Shown: piece by piece, positions 50,501 to 57,076 of the stretch | Layout: each line of letters starts with the position of its first letter | Position numbering within the stretch: position 1 is the first letter of the stretch | DNA from: Micrasema longulum | Taxonomy: Eukaryota; Arthropoda; Insecta; Trichoptera; Brachycentridae | Direction: 5' to 3' | DNA length: 64,000 bases | Assembly: GCA_022494885.1 (NCBI GenBank) | Contig: JAGVSM010000813.1 | Location: 248,001 to 312,000 of the forward strand | Notes under the pieces: generated by a model | What the model saw: only the letters and a program-made list of their open reading frames with translations | The model's database searches: none | Told to the model about the DNA's origin: nothing | Position numbers and translations under genes: made by a program

Positions 50501-53500
50501 GACCTTTATATTAGGGAAAATACATGTCGAAAAAATCTACTCTTAGGTCAGCATTTGATTTAGGCAGAGGAAAACTTGTCGAAATCTGGTACATCCCAAA
50601 CAATAGATTCGGATATTGCGCTTTTGCCGTTGCCGGCCCCTCTGCTTGGAACAAATTTCCTTCAAACCTACGAATCATCGACAGTCCCAGTCAGTTCAGA
50701 ACCCAGCTAAAATCTCACTACTTTAGTTTATCATACCCTCAATTTTGAATCAGAAAATATAATATGTCCCTTTAGCTAAGTTAGAATGTAAGTTTAAGTA
50801 TATAATTGTAAAGCGCGGTTATGCTTCACAAAAATGGCGCTATAAAAATCAGCCAAATATTATTATTATTATATTAATGTATCTCGATCAATAGTTCATA
50901 AGGGTAAGATGATCAGCTTTAAGTATTAGTAAAAGTACTTTAAATAAATATTTCTTGTATACCGTGCCAGTAATTAAATCCAGGACCTCATGTAGGGTAA
51001 ATAAATATACTAACCACCACACCACAAGGTTCTTACATTCTAATGATATATTTAAATAATTCAGAGAACGGGTGGGTTTTTATTTTATTCTAAAACATCA
51101 GATAATATCATACACTACTTTTCCAATGCATATTTTATTGTTTTGTCCTATTAAGGAGATGATTAATTTAAAAAATTATTTAATCATCATCATCCCCCTT
51201 TCCACAGCCAGTGGTACATAGGGCACTGCATTGGTATCCCGAATGCAGCATAGTTCGATCATCTGTTACATGAAGGTAAAGTGATCAATCTTATGCTTTA
51301 GGTGCCAGTTCAGAAACAATTAAATATTGCAGCTCAAAAAACCTTTAACATCAATATTTCACTTCTACCCTGCCAGGAATAGAGTCCAGTAGCTCAATCA
51401 CAAATAACTATACACATGCTTAAAAACATGCAAAGCATTTGAACGATCACAATGAACAATAATGAACATGCTTAAGTTATCGCAGTCATTAGTCAACGTG
51501 TGTGTAATATATAAGTCAACGCTCGTGTCAGTTTGTTTTTTGTTTTCCTCGTAAATAAATACAGTTCACTGGCGAAAAATATACTGCAATATATTGCATT
51601 TGCAAAATAGTAAGGAGTACCTAATACAAAAAAGTGAAAATTAAATTATAATTACTATGGCGACTGCTTTTCTTGACATTTGGCTTGCCAACCGCGGGCC
51701 AAATGCAATAAATAGCATGATAGATAATAAATAAAATTGCAGTTTTGGAATATTTTCCATATTTCCACCAGTGAAATTCAAATATGTGATTGCGCAGCAG
51801 GATTATACGTCGCGAAACGTAAATATTTTGACATTTAATATTAGGTGTCCACGGATGTTCCATTGTGATCGCGAATACGATAAACAACCACGGTAAGAAA
51901 TTGTTATCACGTCACTAATAAGCACGTCGATAGTTATTTGTGATTGAGCTACAGGACTTTAAGAATGATAGACGAACGCTTCAACTTACAGTGGAAAAAC
52001 TGAACTCCACATGAAGATTGCCTGAACTTGTTAAAGTCATTGAAAAGTTCTACTTTGACAATTACATTCACCTCTCCTCTTATTCCGTGCATAGTGTCGA
52101 ACACGGGAATCCATCCAGACATAACAGCACCTGAATAAACAAATAACGCAATGTAACGAACGTGTCTTGCATATTAATTAGATCATTTATAATTCAGCGG
52201 GAGTGTCGAAACATGTAAATACACTGTCCAATTAAATGTAGGTATAAACAGGTTAAAGCGAGCACCGGAAGATGTGAAACAATGTTTGCTTTTATAAGCC
52301 TTGATAAAAATTGCATAAAATTTTGTGACCTTTATTAATTTTGTGACTCACCAGGAATCGAACCTGGAACTCGACGCAAGCTTAGCAATTACACCACGAA
52401 GGCCGCCAAATCATCATAAATAATTTACCTGTCTGCACACAGTGGTGCATAGGGGGCTGAGTTTATGCTCCAATTGCAGCATATCTTAATCTTAACATAA
52501 ATTAAGATAAGATAATCAGATTTACACTTCAAAACCACTGGGACTATGAAAATATTACAGTAAAAATAAATATTATTGTTAATTAATATTTCATGTTTTA
52601 CCAGGAATCGAACCCAGGACCTCAGGTATAGCATACAAGCATGTTAACCACTACACTACGAGGCGGACTTACCTCCACTCGATTCCCTTTTTAGGATTTT
52701 TACCTAAGAGTTATTTTTAGAATTCTTCTATTCTCTTCAGAAAACTTTAATTTTTTTAAACAAACATGGGTTGCAATAACATACAGGTTCTTTTCTGGTC
52801 TCCTTCATAAAGAGTTTTCAAAAATAATTTAATAAGCTGACAGTAATCCGTACACCACAAAAGCTTTTTGAGCACAATTGTTTTGTACCCTAAAAAACAC
52901 TATCAATCATAAGATAGTATTTTATTTGAAGTTTTTCTCCATAAATTTAAATTACTGTTATTTTTAAAAGCTCTTTTTTAAACTACGTATTTATTTAACA
53001 TGAAAAATTACTAAGTTAGAGCATTAAATATTAATTTTACTTTTAAGAACATATAGAAGTTGGTCATAGGACCAAATCCCATATTTTCACATGAATTAAA
53101 TAAAAATATTTCTCTGAAATTCCATATCACAATGAATTGACAAGTTGATAAACTAAAATCACTGTTCCTAAATAAATAAACACTCTTTTGGATTGGTAAG
53201 TATTTACTTAAGATAATACTGTAATGACACACTGATAAAAACGAGATAGGAATCTCTAATTTGTCACAGATAAACAATATTGATTGAAAGATGATGGAAT
53301 ATAGCCTTGTGCGTGATAAGGGTAGTGTGCTTGGTGCTGATCACGCATTTACGCATCATAATTATAATTTTTATTCCAGCTCGATTGGGTAGTGAAGTAT
53401 AACCAGTACAAAGTATAAAGCAATCAGAAAAAAATAAATCACAAAATTGGTATGCAAATTAAACAGGTATAAAAATTATAAAACAAATAAATTTAAACAT

Positions 53501-56500
53501 ACAAGAGAAAAATAAGAAGGATTAAATTTATAACAGTACGTTATTTCTATTTGTCAATAATCTAGTAAATAAACATGGACACAATTTAAGCAAATTTTGG
53601 GGGAAAAAATCAGCATTCTCCACTTTCCAACTCTGACAGAGCAAAAGTCAACCCGTTAAGCAAGTATGGTAGGTACAGCATTGCAAAATTAATAGAATAA
53701 TTATTATTATTTTATTTATTAATTTATTATAGTTACATGATACATATTTTTTTTCTATTACAATCTTGTAACTGAAACTGAAATTGAGTTAATCTTATAA
53801 CTGAAACTTTCCAAAAAAGAGTCTGGCTCTTGTGCTTGGAGAGTGACTTACACTGTTATAGTTATTTAGTAATTTAAAGTTATATAATTTCAAATATACA
53901 ATGAGAAAAAAAAAATTGAAATAAAATAATATTACAGTAATACTAATTAAGATAGAATGCTGTTTTTACTCGGGTTCAAAACATTTCTTTAAATTTACTT
54001 TGAATTTATTTAGCGATATATTCGTTTTGATCTCAGAGTAATAATTCTTTAGAGAAGCCCTTAAGCTGTGTTGCATAGAACAAAAGCGTTCAAAAATTTT
54101 GATTTGGTTTTAGTTTGGTTTTTAGTTAAACAACAAACGTGTAATGACGGTTTCAGTTTGCACTGGCAATTCTCACCTAAGTACCTACAGCCCGTTGTAT
54201 TGCTGTAATCTGTAGCTAACTTCGTAGTCAATAATCATAGAATGGTTTTTCTCCGTATGGGCGACTCTCTTAGGTTATTACTTTAAGGTTTAAATAGTTT
54301 TTAGTTCATGGAGGAGATTATTACAATTTTTTGTTTCTTTGAAAACAAAACTGTTTTGCGCATAACTTGTGTGGAATTTAGGAATTTAGGTATTATTCTG
54401 GTATCCGAGTGGCTAATTTATATCAAGTTATTTTTTTATTCTCCTTTGTGAATTTGAATAATAGAATTCATTTTATAAATAGTGTCTACTATATGAATTT
54501 TAAATAATTTAAGTAGATTTTCCATACCGAATGTTGGGGGTTTCTTAAAAATTACTTTGATAATTCATCTTTGTACTATTTTAAGAGGGTTTAATATATT
54601 GGCATATGCACCACCCCACCCCATCCAACAATACTATATTGTAATAAATATTTTACAATTGAGTAATAAGCAATTTTTTTATTATTGATTCTTAAAATAT
54701 TGCTTAATGTAATAAATATGTATATACATTTTCTAATTCTCAAAGTGAGACAGAAAAAGAAGACTCAAAGAACATATTGCCTCCTATAGATTAAAAACAA
54801 ATAAAAAATCAATAAATACAATTAAATATCAAAATTAATTACTTCATACCATAAACAAATGCATTATTTAGGTTTGTATCTTAAAATATTTCATCATTTA
54901 TCTATAGGTATGTAAACTTCCCTGTCATAAAATCAAAGTATTGTGCTAACTTAACCTGTTAAAATGTGTATTTCCAACTCTGTTGTATTTCGCCATGTGT
55001 TCTTTTCCCACCTTTTAAATAATAAATGCTTAATCCCAATTTCGGTCCAATAACTCGCGAAAAAGAACTGTTTAGCAAACTAGTTGTGAATATTTATATT
55101 TTCTGTCCCCTGTTAAAATACTTATTTGATCTCCTTATCTCCAAAATATGTTAGAAATAGTACCTATAAAGCTGTAAACTTTGTAAACAATTTACCAGTC
55201 TTGAAGATGCCTACTTAGGCGAAAGCGCTCGTTGGTCAAAATAATAAAAAAGTAAAACTAAACCAAGAAGTTTTACTAACAACTTTATTTATAATTTTAT
55301 CAAAATCATTTTCTAATACTTTGAACTAGTTCACTAATATGGTCTTTCTATTTTAAGTTTTGGTTTTATGCGTACACATAATTTTAATTTATCTGATCTA
55401 AACCAGTCTGAAGATGCCCATTAGAGGATGAAAGCACTAATTGGTCAAATAAATAAGTTGAAATGTACCAAGTATTTTTTAATTAATAACTCATTTGTAA
55501 ATACAAGTTATTACATCATTAAATTAGTTTTGTTAGTAAAAAATGGCATAACTTTTATCTTTTCTGTATTTAAAGATAAAATATTTTTGTCAAACCATAA
55601 TTTCAATTTGAATGAATCAATATAATCAGAGGTTCTTAAACACCGATTGAATTTGTGACAAATATGTTCAATTTTTTTTAGACAATTACTGAATTCAACC
55701 CTCTAGGGAGTTTATTTTTGAATTAATGTCTAAATGTAGGAAAAATAATGGATGTTAACAAAGTGATTCAATTTATAACTAAAACCAATCAATGGCAGAT
55801 CAAATGCCCTGTTAATGTCTAGATTTCTATATTCCTACAATTCATGAATCGGGTATTGGTCCCGAGTGAGTTGACTCATGGATCAGAAGTTTGAGTTTCG
55901 AACCTGTCTCTACAACAACTTGATTCCAATATTCAATTATTAATCCAAGAATAAGACAAAATATGTTGAATCTAGCACACACTTGTACGTTTATCGGTGG
56001 ATTTTTTAAATATATCTACAACCACAGTAATTATATACAAATCTATCAGCTTACATATTTTTGAGTCTCAAAAATAGATAGCAAGTTCAAACCTTTTCCG
56101 GAGTGTGAAATGGACGGTACCGCATTGGGTGGATGCTGCTGGGCCTCAGGTAGAAGTAAAGGATTGAGAGAGATGTAGACTTTTCCAATAGCATCATTCG
56201 CTGAATACGTATCATGGTCCATTAGACGAAGTTGAAGGGGTTCATCTTGGAGTTCCGCATCATCAATCTAAAGGAAATCAAATGTTTAAAAATGTAATTA
56301 CATAAAATATATGATTATAGGACACTGCATAAATACACTTAATGCAGTTGAAGATGATCATCTGTTATGTGAAGGTAAGGCTGAAGAAAGTCCAGGCGGA
56401 TGAAGAATACAGGAGTGAAATAGAACCAGAACCCTGGACATGTGTTTTTGACTCGATGGCTGCTCTCAGGTAAACATCCTGAATAAGGAAATCGGGTGGA

Positions 56501-57076
56501 AATAAGTTCGCCTCGTTGTGTAGTGGTTGACTCATTATATTATTTATACTCATTCAAAATAAATTGGCGTGTATATAGAATTCGGCTCTTGAATTATTTT
56601 TATCATTATGAATAACTTATAAAGCGCCATTTTTGTAATATAGCGTAATACCTCAAGGGCCCTTTACAAAGTACATAATAAATATGGATATCAGAATTTG
56701 ACTTCACATAAATAATTAAGTATGTACTTTCTTTATTTATGTAGTTTTTCTGAATGGTGGAACGCTTGCTATTTATTACTGTATAATCTAATTTTAATTT
56801 TCTAATTCATTTCAACATTGTTTATGGATGTTTATGGATATGGATGTTTAAATATTTAAAAATATATAATAACCATTTTAAGATGAGATAACTTACTTCA
56901 AACCTGTACCATTCCGATGAATTCCACTGAGGATTAAGTGACTTTCGGCAAATATCAGTCTTATGAGTGATATTTCCGAGCTTTATCTCTACATATGCAT
57001 CAGTAGTATCACTGCCTTTGTCCATAACAGGCAGATTACGACCTGCTAACACCTTAACTTTAACTTTTCCTGGCAT
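20508..57076 (-). CDS. C2CD5: C2 domain-containing protein 5 (CDP138) orthologue, 21 coding exons
   Basis: Spliced gene read from 57076 down to the TGA at 20508-20510. Coding segments: 56897-57076, 56093-56267, 51990-52130, 49454-49614, 47758-47957, 44361-47141, 43659-43810, 37790-37921, 36558-36726, 34856-34944, 34639-34781, 33934-34040, 31527-31761, 30735-30929, 29245-29355, 27138-27343, 26771-26858, 24764-25012, 22179-22367, 21685-21789, 20508-20570. All have GT/AG borders and matching phases and sum to 5871 nt (1956 aa). The start MPGKVKVKVLAGRNLPVMD and many later blocks match the vertebrate C2CD5 family in order and spacing. The C2 domain (residues about 1-100) keeps the five Ca2+-ligand aspartates (D19, D26, D77, D79, D85). 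In mammals this protein binds Ca2+ and lipid and promotes GLUT4-vesicle insertion downstream of Akt2; that role is inferred here. Exon 6 is an unusual 927-residue insert. Without it the protein is 1029 aa, near the vertebrate length. Only the exon 6/7 junction is uncertain. Confidence 0.94.
21685..21789 (-). CDS. C2CD5: C2CD5 exon 20: last YbjQ-like repeat
   Basis: VMAVIRAHVTALGGNAIVAF and SDNPHKNQ match vertebrate MVRAHVAALGGNAVVSY...ENPNKNQ. Donor CAG|GTATGC. Confidence 0.97.
21912..22020 (-). repeat. Dispersed repeat R
   Basis: Reverse copy: GGTCATAAGCCCTGTAAATG then CCTAGATTTCCATT, in the intron between C2CD5 exons 19 and 20. Confidence 0.6.
22179..22367 (-). CDS. C2CD5: C2CD5 exon 19
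   Basis: Contains VDMTPLAGVPGARVLRYLGN, then IFVRESTSVREHGGLSGFL, matching vertebrate ...PGAKITKYLG...FFIRETTSLREEGGVSGFL. GC-rich. Acceptor TTGCAG, donor GAG|GTCAGT. Confidence 0.97.
22690..23262 (+). mobile_element. RTE-like LINE 3' end (reverse transcriptase C-terminus)
   Basis: Open frame to a TGA at about 23246 with CYIWSVFLYGVEAWTL, LEAFEMWIHRRMLRISW, FGHVLRG and GRRGVGKKQLSWVRN, the usual end of insect endonuclease/reverse-transcriptase LINEs. A GAA-repeat tail follows at 23247-23262. Truncated at 5'. In a C2CD5 intron, opposite strand. Confidence 0.85.
23278..24602 (+). mobile_element. mariner/Tc1-superfamily transposon, decayed, with nested LINE
   Basis: Termini GGTGTCCCAAAATTAACGC (23280) and the inverse GAATTTTGGGACACC (24586-24600), both next to TA. 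Transposase traces include FSDEAHFQIDGFVN and NCHIWGSENPQVIVEKQ, then downstream frame-broken pieces (PLDLFLWGFLKSKVYANKP). Frameshifts make it inactive. A LINE tail interrupts its 3' end at about 24061-24493. Confidence 0.8.
24061..24493 (+). mobile_element. LINE 3' end nested in the mariner element
   Basis: Frame reading LLTCKQRIFYNTMIFVHKII, like the C-terminus of CR1/Jockey-type LINEs, ending in an (AAT)n tail at about 24476-24493. ATAC occurs at both junctions (short duplication). Confidence 0.6.
24764..25012 (-). CDS. C2CD5: C2CD5 exon 18
   Basis: DEIQLVVTGMAVGL matches vertebrate DELIQVTVTAVAMTF, then a variable polar linker. The end was set at AAT|GTAAGT, which is much better than the upstream ACTG|GTACAT. 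Confidence 0.93.
25140..25845. other. Intron sequence without recognised features
   Basis: Between C2CD5 exons 17 and 18. A 70-codon plus frame at 25561 has no recognisable domain. Confidence 0.35.
25845..26056 (-). mobile_element. RTE-like LINE 3' tail
   Basis: Minus strand reads GDRPGRPSMAIFQLYSAELR then ANDKVSWKRLV and a stop, the standard last residues of this LINE class, followed by GAA-rich sequence. Confidence 0.65.
26771..26858 (-). CDS. C2CD5: C2CD5 exon 17
   Basis: LLQNVYFKLRRMVPCAICDL matches vertebrate LLKSLYFKLRSMIPCCLCHV, including the CxxC pair. Acceptor TTACAG, donor GCT|GTGAGT. Confidence 0.96.
26895..27070 (+). repeat. Dispersed repeat R, inner part
   Basis: GAGTTGAAACC, GATTCATCTGACTGAAATAT and ACAGGGCAACGCCTAAA, as at 9945-10020. 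It abuts C2CD5 exon 17 (acceptor at 26859). Confidence 0.5.
27138..27343 (-). CDS. C2CD5: C2CD5 exon 16
   Basis: Begins VDDAEDLEVL (vertebrate IDDTDAMEDV) and includes VSVRNLQMFTQLWRARL. GC-rich. Acceptor TCTCAG, donor CATAG|GTAGCC, phase 2. Confidence 0.94.
27589..28135. mobile_element. Possible solo LTR of a retrotransposon
   Basis: GC-richer island in an AT-rich intron, beginning TGTTATGGACG, with AATAAA near 27699 and a TATATA stretch (about 27863). No matching second LTR, primer-binding site or gag/pol in the window, so the assignment is tentative. Confidence 0.35.
28222..28335 (-). repeat. tRNA-derived SINE, family A (diverged)
   Basis: Contains GTTGTGGTCCCGTGGTAG and the Pol III-like head, with a degraded B box. 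Confidence 0.55.
28555..28995. repeat. Repeat R with a long foldback
   Basis: 28672-28752 (CATTCACCATTCTGCC...AAAGAGCTGAAATC) is mirrored at 28902-28993. The arms are about 85 bp with a roughly 150-bp spacer, so the transcript could fold into a long hairpin. Confidence 0.65.
29245..29355 (-). CDS. C2CD5: C2CD5 exon 15: acidic linker
   Basis: 37 codons: DTDDSEEELPDMELSTGNKE then TCVLE, aligning with the vertebrate SSDEVTELDLSHGKK...FVLE region. Acceptor TTTCAG, donor GAA|GTGAGT; phase 0 at both ends. Confidence 0.93.
29510..30180 (+). pseudogene. mariner transposase remnant, internally deleted
   Basis: Plus-strand pieces YDKVILQHNNTRPHAA and EVLPHPLYS (second catalytic region), then WLDSWITSKDESLFRDGIRK...GDGQYFE and stop. 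The first catalytic part is missing and frames are broken. Confidence 0.75.
30183..30600 (-). mobile_element. Jockey-type LINE fragment
   Basis: Minus strand reads LDYADVCFPDANSELLDKLE, the RT C-terminal region, then the LFQPLSQHRLSLRSSNERTP block also seen at 8404-8600. Frames broken. Confidence 0.7.
30735..30929 (-). CDS. C2CD5: C2CD5 exon 14
   Basis: TSIAVGANLVAAVGVGTGVL continues the repeat-like fold begun in exon 13, then a Gly-rich stretch and ALQQGLDDALEANRNVYQL. GC-rich. Acceptor CCCCAG, donor ACT|GTAAGT. Confidence 0.95.
31287..31310. repeat. Perfect 9-bp palindromic hairpin
   Basis: AACAGTCGG, loop CGATAT, CCGACTGTT, in a C2CD5 intron. Confidence 0.5.
31527..31761 (-). CDS. C2CD5: C2CD5 exon 13
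   Basis: GRGCLLQAAITRAR, then QLPFLEYELHRLLLAKL and GMNAIFGLR match the vertebrate GKGCLIQARLCR...LLPFMEYEVH...GMNALFGLR. Very GC-rich codons except for the last few. Donor AGG|GTAAGA, phase 0. Confidence 0.96.
31800..33667. other. C2CD5 intron 12, mostly featureless
   Basis: No exon or identifiable element, only chance open frames at 31940-32158 and 32966-33239. From 33668 the pogo-like copy begins. Confidence 0.4.
33668..33866 (-). mobile_element. Partial copy of the 18033-18904 pogo-like element
   Basis: Reverse complement matches 18033-18240 (TTACGTTTTTCAAAGGAGCA-like start, AGTGAGGAAAT, ACTGCAGAAAA). Lies less than 100 bp from C2CD5 exon 12. Confidence 0.65.
33934..34040 (-). CDS. C2CD5: C2CD5 exon 12: zinc-ribbon-like segment
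   Basis: DRCGPCHVPYNSNSMPY followed by TKCALC gives C-x2-C-x17-C-x2-C, matching the vertebrate CGFCHIPYDELNMP...CYNC segment. Probable metal-binding ribbon. Donor TGCAA|GTAGGT, phase 2. Confidence 0.94.
34132..34589. mobile_element. hAT-type MITE with 8-bp target duplication, copy 1
   Basis: Termini CAGACGTGGGCAAA and TATGCCCACCTCTG, flanked by AACTATGG and GATTATGG (6 of 8 identical). A family B SINE piece is nested at about 34270-34430. Between C2CD5 exons 11 and 12. Confidence 0.75.
34639..34781 (-). CDS. C2CD5: C2CD5 exon 11: polar linker
   Basis: Polar linker (NKNQAPLNGKLEEVPP and on) between acceptor TTTCAG and donor AAT|GTAAGA. Weakly conserved; supported by phase and splice sites. 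It lies inside the repeat-rich 34-35 kb stretch but shows no repeat match itself. Confidence 0.85.
34856..34944 (-). CDS. C2CD5: C2CD5 exon 10
   Basis: CDDVCVLSATGTAAVIDLHP completes repeat 2 (vertebrate CEEVCILSASGTAAVL). Acceptor TTTCAG, donor CCTG|GTAAAT. Confidence 0.95.
35020..35560 (-). mobile_element. Jockey-type LINE 3' end
   Basis: Minus strand encodes a LINE C-terminus (HGLPLRSNSQGTLLIPIHN, YAARLWYHLPSTI, LFKSRLKKHL) and a 3' UTR with the GGCAATTTGGCAATAAGCCCG-like motif seen at 8840-8860. Confidence 0.7.
35568..36504. mobile_element. Foldback-type DNA element with three terminal-repeat copies
   Basis: Left CCCCTGCTGACGGGGACAGT and right ACTGTCCCCGTCCGCAGAGG are inverse to each other; a third, inverted copy lies at about 35607-35633 (CGTCCCCGTGTGCAGGGG). 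About 937 bp, no coding trace. Its right end is about 55 bp from the C2CD5 exon 9 donor. Confidence 0.65.
36558..36726 (-). CDS. C2CD5: C2CD5 exon 9: second YbjQ-like repeat
   Basis: GGAVAARSVKLLERVPNPEE and RDAWWSELRTEVRSHMRAL are strongly conserved in the family, followed by NAVLAYQETTAI. Donor TTTG|GTAAAT, phase 2. Confidence 0.96.
37790..37921 (-). CDS. C2CD5: C2CD5 exon 8
   Basis: Acceptor TTGCAG, then a linker ending LEYPFLSMTKFPPGFIIHI, like the vertebrate FPFFTLTAFPPGFLVH block. Donor ATTG|GTAAGT, phase 1. Confidence 0.94.
38365..38633. mobile_element. MITE with about 34-bp inverted termini
   Basis: AATTGAGGCCCTCAGCATC...GATGGCCAAACG at left and CGTTTAGCCATCTTCGATAC...GGGCCTCAATT at right, in the C2CD5 intron between exons 7 and 8. 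Confidence 0.7.
38640..42070. other. Large C2CD5 intron, no recognised exon
   Basis: AT-rich. Open frames at 39353-39919, 40196-40645 and 41617-41871 lack recognisable domains and splice partners. Nothing else seen. Confidence 0.4.
42075..43315 (+). pseudogene. mariner transposase remnant with an inserted repeat
   Basis: Pieces along the plus strand: a helix-turn-helix-like N-terminal part (42260-42590), KKAKTIPSAGKIMATIFWD (catalytic region 1), then KKMLFHHNAPPHSCGFITAK and LPVIFFLFLNMKKWL (region 2). Frames are broken and repeat R interrupts it at about 42598-42765. Confidence 0.75.
42598..42765 (-). repeat. Dispersed repeat R inserted in a mariner remnant
   Basis: GTGTGTAAAGTGGCCACTTA, GTCATAAGCCCTGTAGTTGC and CATCTCTGTTGAAAT; reverse of the 11305 copy. 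Confidence 0.65.
43659..43810 (-). CDS. C2CD5: C2CD5 exon 7: Ser-rich linker
   Basis: Ends with SSDSDLSITPK, matching the vertebrate SSDTDLSLTPK block. Acceptor GTGATAG at 43811-43812 fits phase 2. The alternative at 43802 (GGGAG) would fit the other exon 6 donor but has an unfavourable G at -3. Donor AAAG|GTTACT, phase 1. Confidence 0.82.
44361..47141 (-). CDS. C2CD5: C2CD5 exon 6: giant Ser-rich, acidic exon (about 927 residues)
   Basis: Open frame from an acceptor at 47142-47143 (AAAAGTAG|ACAATT), which joins exon 5 in frame. It encodes about 927 residues (286-1212) of polar, Ser/Asp/Glu/Lys-rich and probably disordered sequence, with acidic runs (RYDDDDGAD; SSEEDDDNSEELSDN) and basic patches (PSNPFRRHKSE, SDLKSELKKKTRFKK). 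Four short hydrophobic motifs look related: AALLVRSVMQ, SLIVKSVLEH, NVLIERLHLKG and TILMEKLNVMG. No such insert is known to me in vertebrate C2CD5. With the donor used here (CTAA|GTTTGC) the exon is exactly 2781 nt, phase 2 at both ends, so it can be skipped without a frameshift. An alternative donor lies at 44383 (CGAG|GTTTGC). The open frame continues upstream to a Met at 47257, but those 39 codons lie 5' of the acceptor and look intronic. Confidence 0.85.
47758..47957 (-). CDS. C2CD5: C2CD5 exon 5: end of first YbjQ-like repeat
   Basis: Begins VQRKIGLKALELGANAVVGF and ends in a Ser/Thr/Pro-rich linker. The core LGANAVVG...GIGTAVTL resembles bacterial YbjQ. Donor CTCA|GTGAGT leaves phase 2 (CA). 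Confidence 0.95.
48116..49095 (-). mobile_element. RTE-like LINE fragment with YADD motif
   Basis: On the minus strand 48895-48965 reads LCDLEYADDAGIIDNSVWGL, the catalytic block of reverse transcriptase. Further on, WEDSQELAADRDARRIFVDT and a stop mark the 3' end. Several stops; truncated. In the C2CD5 intron between exons 4 and 5. Confidence 0.8.
49454..49614 (-). CDS. C2CD5: C2CD5 exon 4: start of first YbjQ-like repeat
   Basis: Encodes VIHGFVEELVINDDPEYQWI and RTPRASNEARQ, diagnostic of the family. The stretch where mammals have the reported Akt2 site (RQRLIS) reads RQVAFLK here. Donor CAG|GTAAAA, phase 0. Confidence 0.96.
50004..50367. mobile_element. hAT-type MITE with 8-bp target duplication, copy 2
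   Basis: Flanked by GCATAGGG and GTATAGGG (7 of 8). Starts CCGACGTGGGCAA, ends TACATCCAACCTTG. Internal sequence (AATAAATTAGAATTT...GTTGACCT) is shared with 34132-34589. Confidence 0.75.
50395..50882 (+). mobile_element. CR1/L2-type LINE 3' end
   Basis: Two overlapping frames together show the family tail (FKSFHETAPRYLSDLY; FAVAGPSAWNKFPSNLR; FRTQLKSHYF), broken by a frameshift near 50560. The 3' UTR has TGTAAAGCGC...GGCGCTATAAAAA and an (ATT)n tail, all typical. Confidence 0.8.
50885..51035 (-). repeat. tRNA-derived SINE, family B
   Basis: Minus-strand head GGTGTGGTGGTTAGTATAT and a body shared with 51182-51400 and 63815-64000. Confidence 0.6.
51182..51410 (-). repeat. tRNA-derived SINE, family B
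   Basis: Longest body of the family (CATAGGGCACTGCATTGG, GATCATCTGTTACATGAAGG). The tRNA-like head at 51375-51405 is degraded. Confidence 0.65.
51990..52130 (-). CDS. C2CD5: C2CD5 exon 3
   Basis: Acceptor TTCAG, then SGWIPVFDTMHGIRGEVNV and FRQSSCGVQFFH, typical of the segment after the C2 domain. Donor CAC T|GTAAGT, phase 1. Confidence 0.95.
52341..52407 (-). repeat. tRNA-derived SINE head, family C
   Basis: CCTTCGTGGTGTAATTGC and B box GGTTCGATTCC on the minus strand, as at 193-275. Followed directly by the family B SINE. Confidence 0.65.
52410..52672 (-). repeat. tRNA-derived SINE, family B (best head)
   Basis: Minus strand GCCTCGTAGTGTAGTGGTTA (A box) and GGGTTCGATTCCTGG (B box), then the family body to the tail at about 52410. 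Confidence 0.75.
52680..53775. other. C2CD5 intron 2 part, nothing recognised
   Basis: AT-rich, short chance frames only. Confidence 0.35.
53780..54660 (-). mobile_element. Decayed LINE fragment
   Basis: Minus strand holds pieces of a reverse-transcriptase C-terminus (NPLKIVQR, VIFKKPPTFGMENLLK) and a 3' end with CAAGCACAAGAGCCAGACTC, related to 7225-7260. Confidence 0.5.
55194..55236 (+). ncRNA. Hammerhead-ribozyme-like motif, copy 2
   Basis: ACCAGT (stem I), core CTTGAAGA (one extra T), perfect stem II GCCTA/TAGGC, core GAAA, self-complementary AGCGCT stem III, cleavage-type C, then GTTGGT pairing with ACCAGT. Confidence 0.5.
55402..55445 (+). ncRNA. Hammerhead-ribozyme-like motif, copy 3
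   Basis: ACCAGT, intact core CTGAAGA, partly mismatched stem II, core GAAA, AGCACT, A, then ATTGGT, a full 6-bp stem I with ACCAGT. Followed by GTACCAAGTA as in copy 1. Confidence 0.5.
55790..55845 (-). repeat. Dispersed repeat R fragment
   Basis: CAATGGCAGATCAAATGCCC and GTCTAGATTTCTATATTCC. Confidence 0.45.
55850..55960 (+). repeat. tRNA-derived SINE, family A (degraded)
   Basis: TATTGGTCCCGAGTGAG...TTTCGAACC, then CAACTTGATTCCAATATTC, aligned with 2090-2199. Confidence 0.45.
56093..56267 (-). CDS. C2CD5: C2CD5 exon 2: second half of C2 domain
   Basis: Acceptor TTTAG, then IDDAELQDEPLQLRLMDHD and TYSANDAIGKVYI, matching the family almost residue for residue. Contains D77, D79 and D85. 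Donor AAAAG|GTTTGA leaves phase 1. Confidence 0.95.
56330..56545. repeat. Composite family B SINE pieces
   Basis: Body GATCATCTGTTATGTGAAGG at 56356, then the module shared with 3227-3345, then a plus-strand A-box-like CCTCGTTGTGTAGTGGTTG at 56511. In C2CD5 intron 1. Confidence 0.5.
56590..56690 (-). mobile_element. CR1/L2-type LINE 3' tail
   Basis: Minus strand TTTGTAAAGGGC...ATGGCGCTTTATAAG, same tail design as 50810-50860. Confidence 0.45.
56897..57076 (-). CDS. C2CD5: C2CD5 exon 1: start codon and first half of C2 domain
   Basis: 60 codons, MPGKVK... to ...EWYRFE, ending at donor GAA|GTAAGT (phase 0). Contains C2 ligands D19 and D26 and the conserved SLNPQWNS block. The start methionine aligns with the family start. 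Confidence 0.97.
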
